Positions 8,713 to 17,276 of a stretch of DNA of 64,000 bases are shown here, piece by piece; position 1 is the stretch's first letter, and the number at the start of each line of letters is the position of its first letter. Source of the stretch: Corticimicrobacter populi (lineage in GTDB: Bacteria; Pseudomonadota; Gammaproteobacteria; Burkholderiales; Burkholderiaceae_B); contig NZ_QETA01000002.1 of assembly GCF_003123725.1 (NCBI RefSeq), forward strand, positions 62,001 to 126,000. The letters run 5' to 3'. Under the pieces are notes generated by a model that saw nothing but the letters and a program-made list of their open reading frames with translations, was not told the DNA's origin and made no database searches. Both the position numbers and the translations under genes were made by a program.

Positions 8713-9513
8713 TCAGTTTTGGAACATCACGTCCCTGGCCGATGGCTGGAGGTGCTGTCCCCCGTCCACGCAGAGCGTCACGCCGGTAATGGCGGTGGCA
8801 GTGGCCAGGAAATGGACGGCAGCGGCGATATCGGCAGGCTCGGCCCCTCGACCCAGCGGCATGGCGGTGTGCTGGTGCTCGAAATTCTCGGGTGTCTGGG
8901 TGTCCGAGATCAGTGTCAGGCCGGGGGCTACGGCATTGACGCGCAGGCGTGGTGCCAGGGCCTGCGCCAGCAGCCGCGTGGCCTCATGCAGGGCAGCCTT
9001 CGACAGGGTGTACGACAGATAGTCCGGATTGGGGTTGTAGAGTTTCTGATCCAGCAGGTTGATGATGGCTGCGCGGGCCGACTCGGGCATGCTGGCGTGC
9101 AGGGTGCGGGCCAGTGCGATTGGCGCGGCAGCATTGGAGGCCATGTGCCGCGCCAGGTGGTCGTAGCGGAAATCGGCGGCGTTGTCGTATTCGAAGACCG
9201 AGGCATTGTTGACGATGCAGTCCAACTGGCCAAAGTGCGACAGGCAGGCAGCAACCAGTTGTCGAGTCTGGCGTTCGTCGCCCAGATCAGCCTGCAGCGG
9301 ATAGGCGGGCTGCCCGAGTGCGGTGCAGGCGCTGGCGGTTTCGCGTGCGGCATCTGCCGAGCGGCCATAGTGCACGGCTACGCGCCAGCCCTGGCGGGCA
9401 AAGTACAGGGCGATTTCGCGACCGATGCGTTGCGCGGCCCCTGTGACCAGGACGACTGGGGCAGGGCGGTTCGAGGCGGCGGAGGCTGAAGAAGAGGGCG
9501 TAGTGTCTGTCAT
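8713..9513 (-). CDS. SDR oxidoreductase, likely pteridine reductase (FolM/PTR1-like)
   Basis: 266-aa short-chain dehydrogenase/reductase. The cofactor motif is TGAAQRIG, the TGxxxRxG form typical of pteridine reductases and FolM rather than the usual TGxxxGxG. The catalytic YTLSK, NNASVFEYD and NAVAPGLTL blocks are all present. Location directly upstream of folB supports reduction of dihydropterins (inference). ATG 9513 gives MTDTTPSS; the longer frame to 9609 adds unlikely residues. A hairpin GGCGGC/GCCGCC lies between it and folB (8660-8676) without a T tract. Confidence 0.8.
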   Translation of the reverse strand: MTDTTPSSSASAASNRPAPVVLVTGAAQRIGREIALYFARQGWRVAVHYGRSADAARETASACTALGQPAYPLQADLGDERQTRQLVAACLSHFGQLDCIVNNASVFEYDNAADFRYDHLARHMASNAAAPIALARTLHASMPESARAAIINLLDQKLYNPNPDYLSYTLSKAALHEATRLLAQALAPRLRVNAVAPGLTLISDTQTPENFEHQHTAMPLGRGAEPADIAAAVHFLATATAITGVTLCVDGGQHLQPSARDVMFQN

Positions 9514-9636
9514 GGCTGGCGGTTGGGTAAACGGACAGGCGAAGCGCCTGACGTCTATTGTAAAGGTGGCAGGGCATGTTGCCGCATCGGCATCCGGCAT
9601 GCCTTTCATGGGGGAAAAGCAACAGTGGTGTGATTC

Positions 9637-9657
9637 AGATGAGAATGGGTATTAAAA
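9637..9657 (+). promoter_or_regulatory. Candidate Fur box upstream of the first FecI-type sigma gene
   Basis: The AT-rich stretch GATGAGAATGGGTATTAAA contains TGAGAAT, one good half of a Fur site, and a degraded second half. Position just before a surface-signalling sigma gene supports iron control, but the match is only partial. Confidence 0.4.
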
Positions 9658-9679
9658 TTGAAGGTTCGATCCAACGCCG

Positions 9680-10216
9680 ATGTATCTTTCTGCTGTCTTT
9701 TGCATCATGCCCCATTCCCCTGCCAAGCCCAAGAAAGGTTGGCTCGCCCATTACAGCGAGCTGATCGGCGCGTGGCGGCGTGGCGGGCTGGGTCGTGAAG
9801 ATGGTGAGGATGCCATGCACGATACCGTGCTGGGCATGCTTGAAAACGGCGTGGGAGCCATCGAGGATCCTCGCGCCTATATGGCACGCGGCACCTCCAA
9901 CCGACTGATCAGCCGACATCGTCATGTACGTGCGCTGGAAATGATGCCGCTGGACAATCTCGCGGAAACGGAGCATCCCGTGATGGCCGGAGCCGATACC
10001 GGCATCGAATTTCAGCAACTGGCCGATGCGCTCTCCGATGCCCTGGAGGAGCTGCCGCTCAAGTGCCGGCAGGTCTACATTCGTCATCGACTGGAGGGCT
10101 GGAGCCATACCGAGATTGCGCAGGATATGGGGCTGTCGCGCAGCATGGTCGAAAAGCACATGAGCCGCGCCCTGCGCCACATCAACGAGCGGTTGCAGAA
10201 TCATGTCCCATTTTGA
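9680..10216 (+). CDS. FecI-type ECF sigma factor (first iron-signalling system)
   Basis: ECF sigma-70 factor. Region 2 includes LIGAWRRGGLGREDGEDAMH and PRAYMARGTSNRLI; region 4 is EELPLKCRQVYIRHRLEG followed by the helix-turn-helix HTEIAQDMGLSRSMVEKHMS. Length about 170-178 aa, normal for FecI/PvdS-type factors. Neither ATG 9680 nor ATG 9707 has a clear Shine-Dalgarno site; 9707 (MPHSPAKPKKGWLAHY) is the alternative. It overlaps fecR by 14 bases and is expected to drive the receptor operon when its siderophore is present. Confidence 0.88.
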   Translation: MYLSAVFCIMPHSPAKPKKGWLAHYSELIGAWRRGGLGREDGEDAMHDTVLGMLENGVGAIEDPRAYMARGTSNRLISRHRHVRALEMMPLDNLAETEHPVMAGADTGIEFQQLADALSDALEELPLKCRQVYIRHRLEGWSHTEIAQDMGLSRSMVEKHMSRALRHINERLQNHVPF

Positions 10217-11219
10217 ATCCAGCACCGGCAATCGTCCGGCACACGACGATAGTCTGGAGCACCCCTGTGATGCCGCGCAGTGGTTTGCACGCATGCAGTC
10301 CGGGGAGGTGTCTGACGATGATCGCCGCGCCTTCGAGGCCTGGCGCATGGCTGACCCAGAGCATGAGCAGCAGTATCGTCGGCTGGCGTATATTTGGCAG
10401 GCGACCCTGGCGGTGCCTGAGTCGCGGCTGCAGGCCCTGATGCACGAGCAGGATGTGCCGCCCGTTCGCCCCTGGTTGGCGCGCCGTCGCCTCGGGCTGG
10501 GGCTGGCCGGGGCCTGTACGCTGGCTGTCGCTGGCGTGGCCGGGGTTTCCCGCGGCTGGTTCGCGGCCGAGCCTGAATCCCTGACGCTGATGACCCGCAG
10601 GGGAGAGCGCCATCAGGCTACCTTGCCCGACGGTTCCATATTGCATATGAATTTCGGCACCCGTGTCGTAGTGCGCTTCGAGAAAGGCCTGCGGCTGGTG
10701 GAGCTGCGTCAGGGCGAGGCTTTTTTTGAAGTCAGCCACGATGCCGCCCGTCCGTTTGTGGTCAATGCGGGGATGGGGCGCGTGACGGTCACTGGCACAC
10801 GCTTCAATGTCCGGCGTGATGCGGCCTCGACCCAGGTCAGTGTGGAGTCGGGCTCGGTACGCGTCGATAACGGTCGCTGGTGGGCGCGCAACGAACGTCG
10901 GCTGAGTGCGGGCCAGCAGGTCGTGGCCTATGCCGACCAGACGCTGGGCGAGGTGGGCCAGGCGGATGTGACCAACCTGGTGGCCTGGCAGAGAGGCCGG
11001 ATGGTGTTCAACGATGTGGCACTGGCCGAGGTCATTGACGAGATGAACCGCTATCTGGCACAGCCGGCCCGACTGGCGACGGCGGCGCTGGGGCAGTTGC
11101 GCGTGTCGGGGGTGTTTGGTGTCGATGATCCGGAAGCCATGATCGATGCCTTGCCTGCCATTGCTCCGGTACAGGTGATCCGCCTGCTCGATGGTCGAAT
11201 CCGGATTGCCGCCAGATAA
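10203..11219 (+). CDS. FecR-type anti-sigma factor / signal transducer
   Basis: 338 aa. Cytoplasmic DUF4880 segment (CDAAQWFARMQSGEVSDDDR, then FEAWRMADPEHEQQYRRLA), a single membrane helix after RRRLGLG (about residues 96-118), then the periplasmic FecR domain (ATLPDGSILHMNFGTRVVV, VTVTGTRFNVRRD) and a C-terminal STN-like part (MVFNDVALAEVIDEMNRYL). It passes the receptor's signal to the overlapping FecI gene product. Translationally coupled to that gene. Confidence 0.9.
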   Translation: MSHFESSTGNRPAHDDSLEHPCDAAQWFARMQSGEVSDDDRRAFEAWRMADPEHEQQYRRLAYIWQATLAVPESRLQALMHEQDVPPVRPWLARRRLGLGLAGACTLAVAGVAGVSRGWFAAEPESLTLMTRRGERHQATLPDGSILHMNFGTRVVVRFEKGLRLVELRQGEAFFEVSHDAARPFVVNAGMGRVTVTGTRFNVRRDAASTQVSVESGSVRVDNGRWWARNERRLSAGQQVVAYADQTLGEVGQADVTNLVAWQRGRMVFNDVALAEVIDEMNRYLAQPARLATAALGQLRVSGVFGVDDPEAMIDALPAIAPVQVIRLLDGRIRIAAR

Positions 11220-11228
11220 AAATAGCTA

Positions 11229-11246
11229 TGTAACGTGTAAGTTACA
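11229..11246. promoter_or_regulatory. Inverted repeat TGTAAC/GTTACA in front of the receptor gene
   Basis: Perfect 6-bp arms (11229-11234 and 11241-11246) with a 6-base spacer, 9 bases after the fecR stop and about 160 bases before the receptor start. It may be an operator or a weak hairpin; it has only a short A-rich flank and no T tract. The rest of 11247-11407 holds no gene. Confidence 0.3.
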
Positions 11247-11407
11247 AAATAATAGTGGTTTGCATTACGGTTCCAGCACGGGTTGTGCGTCTGAATAGAT
11301 GAAGGGGCTCAGGTTCGCGTCAGGCGCGGCCACCCCGGCGACACCTTGAAAAAAGGTTCGGTGCGCACTCCGTGCGCAGGGTTTTTCTATTCGGAAGACA
11401 CAGGATC

Positions 11408-13882
11408 GTGAACACTGCAAATACTCGCGCAGCCGCATCGGCGCGCCCTCGTACCCTACTGGTCGGCATGACTGCCCTGGCGCTTGCGCTGACGGCTGCA
11501 TTCGGCGTGGCACCCACCGCCCGCGCCCAGGACAACACCGTCAGCATCAGTATCGCTGCGCAACCGCTGGGCGATGCGCTGCTCAAGCTGGGCGAACAGA
11601 CACCGCTGCAGATTTTCTTTGCGCCGGACCTGGTCGCCGGTCATACCGCTCGCCCGGTGTCGGGGGCGCTGACGCCCGAGGCCGCCCTGCAGCAATTGCT
11701 GCAGGGTACTGGTATCCAGTACGCCCGCAATGGCAATAATGTGACGTTGTCGTCGTCGGCACAGGCAGCGGCCGAGGCAACCCGGCTTGGTACCGTGACG
11801 GTCAGCGGGGGCATCCTGGGTGATCTGTCTCCGGCCTATGCGGGGGGGCAAGTCGCTACAGGCGGCAGCATGGGTATCCTGGGGGCAGAAAATGTGATGG
11901 ACACGCCGTTCAGCACGGTCAACTATACGTCTGACCTGTTGTTCGAGCAGCAGGCCCGTACGCTGGCGGATGTGATCGTCAATGATCCGTCTGTTCGCTC
12001 CACGACCTCGACTGGAGGCTTTGGCGAGGATTTCGTGATCCGGGGCTTTCCCGTCAGCAGCAACTATGGTTTGAGTGATGTGAGTGTGAACGGGCTGTAT
12101 GGTCTGGTTGCGCCCAGTCGCCTACCGGTACAGATCATGGAGCGTGTCGAACTGCTCAAGGGGCCGGGTACCCTGATGCGCGGCATGTCACCCAATGGCA
12201 ATGTGGGGGGCTCGGTCAACATCGTGACCAAGCGTGCCGATGACGAACCGCTCAACCGCGTGACGCTGGGCTACATGAGCGAAGCCAACCTGACTGCCCA
12301 ACTGGATATGGGGCGTCGTTTTGGGGAGGACAATGCATGGGGCCTGCGTTTCAACGGGATGAAGCGTGGCGGTGAAGCCACGACCAAAGATGGCGATCAG
12401 GGCCTGGAAATGATGGCTTTGGGCGTTGATTACCGTGGCGATCGTGTGCGTTGGTCAATGGACTTGATCCATCAGGAAGATGTGCTCAAGAATGTCCGCT
12501 CACAGATCGGCCTGGCGGCGGGTGTGGTCGATTTGCCCAGTCCGCCCGATGGCGATATCAACTTTTACCCCGGTACTCGTCTGTCGCAGCGCGACAGCAC
12601 CATCATGTCGCGCCTGGAGTATGACTTTACCGACAGCGTAACCGGCCACATCGGCATGGGCTATCGCGAAGGCAAGAATCGCCAATTGTTCCCGGGCGGT
12701 ACCGGTATGGACGCCCAGGGTAACTTCACGGCGAATAACCGGTTCTACGATACGGATTCGGAAACGTTCAGCGGCGACGCCGGTATTGTTGCGTTGTTTG
12801 ATACCGGCGCGATTGGTCACCGACTGGCGCTGGGAGCTACTTATTTTGCACAGGAGCAGGGTATCTCCTACTCGAATGCCCCGGCAGGCATTCCGGCGGT
12901 TCCGTCCAATATCTATGATCCTGCGCCGTTGCCTTCCGCACCATTTGTGCGGGTTGATCCTGAACGAGCCTCCAAGACGCATCTGATCAGCTTCGCAATC
13001 ACCGATACCCTGTCCTTTGCGCAGGATAGCGTGTTGCTGACACTGGGCGCGCGCAGGCAAACCGTGGATACGGACAGCTATTCATATCCGATGGTCGATG
13101 CTGCCGGTGTCGTCGGTGCATATGGCAATAAAACCGGCAGCTACCGGGCCAGCGCTATTTCGCCGGTTGTGGGCCTTGTGATCAAGCCCGTCGAAAACGT
13201 GTCACTCTACGCCAACTATACCGAAGGTTTGAGCAAAGGCATGACTGTTGGGCTACAGCGAAACGGGAATCCATATGCCAATACGGGCGCAGTGCTCAAG
13301 CCCTACAAGTCCAAGCAATATGAAGCGGGCATCAAGGTCGACTGGGGCACCATTACAACCACCGCTGCGCTCTGGCAGATTGAGCGGCCCTTTGCTGTCG
13401 TCGACGCCAGCAATGTCTATGACTATTCGGGCAAGCAGCGGAACCGTGGGCTGGAACTGAATGCCTATGGGGAAATCCAGCGTGGCTTGCGTCTGATGGC
13501 GGGTGCGTCATTTATCGATAGCAAGCTGAGGAATACCCAGGGTGGTACCACGGATGGCAATCGTTCGTATGGTGTGCCTGCCAGTGCCTATAACCTGGGC
13601 CTGGATTGGGATACGCCCTGGGTGAACGGCTTGAGCCTGGATGGCCGGATGATCCGTACTTCGTCGATGTATTTCGACAATGCGAACCAGATCAGCCTGC
13701 CGGGGACGACCATCTTCAATGTCGGCGCACGCTATCGCACCGAAATCGCCGGCAAGGATGTGGTGTTTCGGGCAACGATCGATAACCTGACCGACAAGCG
13801 CTACTGGCTGGTGGCAAGCAATGCCTATGCAACCAACGCTGCTGGCCGTACCTTCATGCTGTCCGCTTCGGTCGATTTCTGA
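11408..13882 (+). CDS. TonB-dependent siderophore receptor of the transducer class (FpvA/FhuE-like)
   Basis: Outer-membrane receptor of 824 aa. After a signal peptide (cleavage near ARAQ-D) there is an STN signalling domain (VSISIAAQPLGDALLKLGEQ), then the plug (TLADVIVNDPSVRS, FVIRGFPVSSNYG, MERVELLKGPGTLMRGMSP) and a 22-strand barrel ending in F (LSASVDF). The STN domain plus the adjacent fecI-fecR fit cell-surface signalling. The plug pattern is that of ferric hydroxamate/pyoverdine-type receptors (family inference; substrate not determined). GTG 11408 is preferred because GGAAG lies upstream; GTG 11372 would add 12 residues ahead of the signal peptide. Confidence 0.9.
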   Translation: MNTANTRAAASARPRTLLVGMTALALALTAAFGVAPTARAQDNTVSISIAAQPLGDALLKLGEQTPLQIFFAPDLVAGHTARPVSGALTPEAALQQLLQGTGIQYARNGNNVTLSSSAQAAAEATRLGTVTVSGGILGDLSPAYAGGQVATGGSMGILGAENVMDTPFSTVNYTSDLLFEQQARTLADVIVNDPSVRSTTSTGGFGEDFVIRGFPVSSNYGLSDVSVNGLYGLVAPSRLPVQIMERVELLKGPGTLMRGMSPNGNVGGSVNIVTKRADDEPLNRVTLGYMSEANLTAQLDMGRRFGEDNAWGLRFNGMKRGGEATTKDGDQGLEMMALGVDYRGDRVRWSMDLIHQEDVLKNVRSQIGLAAGVVDLPSPPDGDINFYPGTRLSQRDSTIMSRLEYDFTDSVTGHIGMGYREGKNRQLFPGGTGMDAQGNFTANNRFYDTDSETFSGDAGIVALFDTGAIGHRLALGATYFAQEQGISYSNAPAGIPAVPSNIYDPAPLPSAPFVRVDPERASKTHLISFAITDTLSFAQDSVLLTLGARRQTVDTDSYSYPMVDAAGVVGAYGNKTGSYRASAISPVVGLVIKPVENVSLYANYTEGLSKGMTVGLQRNGNPYANTGAVLKPYKSKQYEAGIKVDWGTITTTAALWQIERPFAVVDASNVYDYSGKQRNRGLELNAYGEIQRGLRLMAGASFIDSKLRNTQGGTTDGNRSYGVPASAYNLGLDWDTPWVNGLSLDGRMIRTSSMYFDNANQISLPGTTIFNVGARYRTEIAGKDVVFRATIDNLTDKRYWLVASNAYATNAAGRTFMLSASVDF

Positions 13883-13895
13883 TCCCGGTATTTGC

Positions 13896-14207
13896 ATGAA
13901 CCGCGTGGGTGAGGCCGCAGTGCGGCATCTGGGCCGCATTGCGCCACTGGCTTCCCGTATCGTGGCGGCCGTGTTGGGTGGCTATGCCCTGGCGGCGCTG
14001 GGGAGCATCGCACCCCTGGCCTTGCCGATCAGTCAGCCGCAGGCTGTGCTGGCCGGCATGATGCTCAGTTTCCTGATCTATGCCGGTGCCGTGATCTGGG
14101 TGTTCGCCACCCGCAGCGCGTGGCGTGCCTGGGGCGGCCTGTTGCTGGCTGCCGTGCCGCTGGGGCTGGCCGCTGGCCTGGTCTTGCTTGCGGGAGGCCA
14201 GGCGTGA
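13896..14207 (+). CDS. DUF3649 iron-uptake-associated membrane protein
   Basis: 103 aa with three hydrophobic helices (ASRIVAAVLGGYALAALGSI, LAGMMLSFLIYAGAVIWVF, GGLLLAAVPLGLAAGLVLL). It matches the DUF3649 proteins found between siderophore receptors and PepSY proteins. It starts 13 bases after the receptor stop and overlaps the PepSY gene by 4 bases (GTGA). Role in siderophore-iron reduction or import is inferred from context. Confidence 0.8.
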   Translation: MNRVGEAAVRHLGRIAPLASRIVAAVLGGYALAALGSIAPLALPISQPQAVLAGMMLSFLIYAGAVIWVFATRSAWRAWGGLLLAAVPLGLAAGLVLLAGGQA

Positions 14208-15772
14208 CGCATGCAAAGCCCGTGTCTGGCGCGGGCACTGTGGGGGGCAGCCGTCTCCGGCAGGCCAGCTTGCGCCAGCGCATGTCCGGCCTGCATATCT
14301 GGGTGGGGCTGCTGTGTGGTTGGCTGTTGTACGCCATGTTCCTGACCGGAACGGTCGCCTATTTCAGAGAAGAACAGTCGCAGTGGATGCGGCCTGAGTT
14401 GCCTGCGTCGGCAGGCATGCCTGATCAGGCAGCCATCGCCCAGCGGGTGGCGGATGCCTTTGGCGATACGCCGCAGTGGACTGCGCGCCTGCCGGATGGT
14501 CGCGCCAATACGGTCTATGCCTTCTGGCGTGAGCGTGATGGCGGGCCGCGCCGTTTTGCCGAGGGGTGGCTCGATCCGGCAACCGGTCGCGCCGTCGAAT
14601 CGCGTGACACCCTGGGTGGCGAGTTTTTCTACCGCTTCCATTTTCAGTTTCACCACCTGTCTTCATTCTGGGGGCGGCTGTTGGCTGGGCTGGCGGCGAT
14701 GTTCATGCTGGTGGCAATCATCAGCGGCATCATTACCCACAAAAAAATCTTCGTCGATTTCTTTACCTTTCGCTGGGGCAAGGGGCAACGCTCCTGGCTG
14801 GATGCGCACAATGCGCTGTCAGTATTCGGCCTGCCGTTTCACCTGATGATTACCTATACCGGCCTGATTACGCTGATGGCCATGTATATGCCGTGGGGGC
14901 AGCAGGCCGGTATACGGACGCCAGCCGAACGGCAGGCGCTGAGTGCCCAGCTTGCGGCGGTGATTCCGCCCGTCCGTGCCAGTGGCGAGGCCGTGCCGCT
15001 GGCATCCGTGGCGGACATGGTCCGGCAGGCGCAGGCCCACTGGGGCGGTGCGGTGGCCGGCTATGTCAGTGTGTCGCACGCGGGCGATGCCGCCGCGCGT
15101 GTGTCGGTTTCACGTGGCGAGGCTGGACGGCTGTCGATGAGTCCGCAGTACGTGCTGTTCGAAGGCGCTACCGGGAAACAACTGGCGGCGCACGATAGCG
15201 TGGGGGCTGCGGCAGAAACGCGGGGTGTGCTCTATGGGCTGCATCTTGGCCGGTTCAGCGACAGCGTGACCCGTTGGCTTTATTTCATCGTCAGCCTGGC
15301 TGGTACGGCCATGGTAGGTACCGGGCTGGTGCTGTGGACCGTCAAGCGACGCCAGAAACTGATGGCGCAGGCCATGCCTTCGCTGGGGCTGCGCATGGTC
15401 GAGCGGATCAATGTCGCGGCGATTGCCGGGCTGTCGCTGGCCATGACGGCCATGCTCTGGGCCAACAGGCTGTTGCCGGCCGATGGACCGGGACGGGCCG
15501 GTATGGAAGTGCAGGTGTTTTTTGGGGTGTGGGGTGTCTTGCTGCTGCATGCCTTGTTGAGGCCTGTGAGGCAGGCCTGGCGCGAGCAGTTGTGGCTAGC
15601 GGCGGCTGCGCTGGCGCTGTTGCCGATACTCAATGCACTGACGACGGCCCGGCCACTATGGAAAAGTCTGGCGCAAGGCGACTGGGTTTTTGCCGGTGCC
15701 GATATGTTGTTTCTGGCCCTGGCGTTGCTGCATGCGTTGCTGGCCTGGCGGGTGCGCAGGACGGTGTCATGA
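14204..15772 (+). CDS. PepSY-associated TM-domain protein (siderophore-iron reductase-like)
   Basis: 522 aa. The N-terminal helix follows RMSGLHIWVGLLCGW, the family hallmark with a conserved His; further helices include the FMLVAIISGIITHKKIF and LDAHNALSVFGLPFHLMITY regions whose histidines could bind heme, as in inner-membrane siderophore reductases. Start GTG 14204 overlaps the previous stop and follows a GGGAGG site. The position between DUF3649 and DUF3325 genes supports periplasmic or membrane reduction of the ferric siderophore (inference). Confidence 0.85.
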   Translation: MTHAKPVSGAGTVGGSRLRQASLRQRMSGLHIWVGLLCGWLLYAMFLTGTVAYFREEQSQWMRPELPASAGMPDQAAIAQRVADAFGDTPQWTARLPDGRANTVYAFWRERDGGPRRFAEGWLDPATGRAVESRDTLGGEFFYRFHFQFHHLSSFWGRLLAGLAAMFMLVAIISGIITHKKIFVDFFTFRWGKGQRSWLDAHNALSVFGLPFHLMITYTGLITLMAMYMPWGQQAGIRTPAERQALSAQLAAVIPPVRASGEAVPLASVADMVRQAQAHWGGAVAGYVSVSHAGDAAARVSVSRGEAGRLSMSPQYVLFEGATGKQLAAHDSVGAAAETRGVLYGLHLGRFSDSVTRWLYFIVSLAGTAMVGTGLVLWTVKRRQKLMAQAMPSLGLRMVERINVAAIAGLSLAMTAMLWANRLLPADGPGRAGMEVQVFFGVWGVLLLHALLRPVRQAWREQLWLAAAALALLPILNALTTARPLWKSLAQGDWVFAGADMLFLALALLHALLAWRVRRTVS

Positions 15773-16098
15773 GCCTGCAGCAGCACACCTGGATCTTCGT
15801 CTGTTGCCTGCTGGGTTTTGCCGGGCTGGCGGTGGCCATGGAGCGTGCCCAGGAAGACGTATTGGGACGGCGGCTGGGCATACGACTGGCTCGCCTGTCG
15901 CGACTGGCGGGGTGGACCTGGCTGGGCCTGGCGCTGCTGTGGCTGGTGGCGTGGCAGGGATGGGGGCTTGGCCTGGTAGCTTACAGTGGCCACACCAGCC
16001 TGGCGGCTGGCGTGGTGTTCTGTGGTTTGATCGTGTTGAGCCGCAGGCGCAGCCGTCGCTCAGGGACGCGTGGCAAAACGCACGATGTCAGGCATTGA
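15769..16098 (+). CDS. DUF3325 small membrane protein
   Basis: 109 aa with three helices (HTWIFVCCLLGFAGLAVAM, GWTWLGLALLWLVAWQ, TSLAAGVVFCGLIVLS) and a basic tail RRRSRRSGTRGK. This is the usual last gene of the receptor-DUF3649-PepSY cassette. It overlaps the PepSY stop by 4 bases. Its 3' end overlaps the convergent esterase gene by 39 bases. Confidence 0.8.
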   Translation: MSLQQHTWIFVCCLLGFAGLAVAMERAQEDVLGRRLGIRLARLSRLAGWTWLGLALLWLVAWQGWGLGLVAYSGHTSLAAGVVFCGLIVLSRRRSRRSGTRGKTHDVRH

Positions 16099-17004
16099 GA
16101 CCACGGGCGTAGTCATGTGGTCTGCACCGGGGATTTCCCGGTAGCGCAGCGTGCCGGCATCCGGACCCTTTTGGGTCAGGGTGTCGCGTACGGCACGTGC
16201 GCCGTCTCGCATCACGGTCGAGTAGTCCGGGTAGCCAGGCCATTCGTCTTCTGCGACTTCAAGCAGAACACGCGCTTCGCTGGCCGGTGCCTGGGCCAGA
16301 TCGGTGGCGATGCGCAGGTCGTCCCACCAGGTCGAAGGGCTGATGGCGGCGTAGCGCTGGAAGGCCGCAGGCTGGCTGGCCAGCGCGTGCAGTGTGAAAT
16401 AGCCGCCCAATGAATGACCGGCCAGCGTGTGCAGATCGTTGCGCAACGGCCAGCGGGCGGCCAGCGCCGGGCGTAGCGTTTCGGTCAGGAATGCAAGGAA
16501 TGCGTCGGCCCCACCTGGCTCGGCACCGCGCAGGCGCTCAATGTGCTCGGGATTGCGCGCAGGCGGCAGGAAATCCCAACTGCGACGCGGGCCGTCGAAC
16601 AGGGCGTCGCCGGGATAGGCCACGCCGACGACCAGCACCGGTTGCGCCTGTTGTTTTGCGCCGTCCTGGACGAACTCGGGAAAGGTCTGGATCATACGCA
16701 TGGCTTCTGCGGCCGTGGCAAAGTAGGCGTTGCCATCCAGGAGAGTCAGGGTGCCGTAGCCCTGGGTCGGCGCATCTCCAGGAGGGACTGCCACGAAGAT
16801 GCGGTAGGGCTTGCCGTTGGCATCCTGCAGGGAGAATTCCTGGGTGTTCGGCAATGCGACGGGTGTGCTGGCGGAAGGTTGGGTAGGCGTGTCGGTATTG
16901 GCGGCCAATGCCGGACCGGCCTGCATGATCGAGAGTGCGGCACATCCCAGCATGATGCGGTACAGATTCCAGCTACGTAATTCAAAGAAAATTTTGATAT
17001 TCAT
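16060..17004 (-). CDS. Alpha/beta-hydrolase esterase, IroE/Fes-like (putative siderophore esterase)
   Basis: 314 aa with an N-terminal signal sequence (hydrophobic run after NLYRIMLGCAAL, cleavage near ALAA-N), so periplasmic. The nucleophile elbow is AGHSLGGYFT; SPSTWWDD and a late acid/His (GADHMTTPV) complete the triad pattern of the putative-esterase family (PF00756) that includes IroE and enterochelin esterase. Location beside the siderophore receptor cassette suggests it releases iron by cutting the siderophore (inference). The AT-rich upstream tract 17010-17028 (GATAAATTTTTATTCATTT) may be a degenerate Fur site. Confidence 0.8.
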   Translation of the reverse strand: MNIKIFFELRSWNLYRIMLGCAALSIMQAGPALAANTDTPTQPSASTPVALPNTQEFSLQDANGKPYRIFVAVPPGDAPTQGYGTLTLLDGNAYFATAAEAMRMIQTFPEFVQDGAKQQAQPVLVVGVAYPGDALFDGPRRSWDFLPPARNPEHIERLRGAEPGGADAFLAFLTETLRPALAARWPLRNDLHTLAGHSLGGYFTLHALASQPAAFQRYAAISPSTWWDDLRIATDLAQAPASEARVLLEVAEDEWPGYPDYSTVMRDGARAVRDTLTQKGPDAGTLRYREIPGADHMTTPVVSMPDIVRFATRP

Positions 17005-17113
17005 TTGAAGATAAATTTTTATTCATTTCAGTCTTGTCACTGTAGCGCCAAACGTCGTGGCTGTCTGCGTCCCGGTGCTGCTGCCTTGCTGGTGGGTGAC
17101 CTGTCTTGACGAA

Positions 17114-17160
17114 TTCTTGACACTTCTTTGATGGTTCTCTGACGGTTCTTTCTCTAGACT
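17114..17160 (+). promoter_or_regulatory. 11-bp-periodic direct repeats plus -10 upstream of the LTA-synthase-like gene
   Basis: Consecutive units TTCTTGACAC (17114-17123), TTCTTTGATGG (17124-17134), TTCTCTGACGG (17135-17145) and a partial TTCTTTCTCTA (17146-17156). The third core hexamer CTGACG (17139-17144) is followed by exactly 10 bp and then the -10-like TAGACT (17155-17160). No normal -35 is present at 17-bp spacing, so the promoter looks activator-dependent. The same layout occurs at 24059-24113. The likely binder is the OmpR-family regulator encoded at 20463-21158 (inference). Confidence 0.65.
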
Positions 17161-17276
17161 GCCGGGTGGCATTTTTCGTGCCGCGCTTGCATGTCGTTCG
17201 ACTCTCCCTCGTCCATGGTCGGCCGCACAGTTTCACCAGTCTTGGGACGCTGTACGGCTATAGGGCATCACCATTC

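Noticed and set aside
8050-9489. Plus-strand open frame spanning ttcA, folB and SDR antisense
   Set aside because: It covers three genes with clear catalytic motifs on the minus strand; its own product has no recognisable domain.
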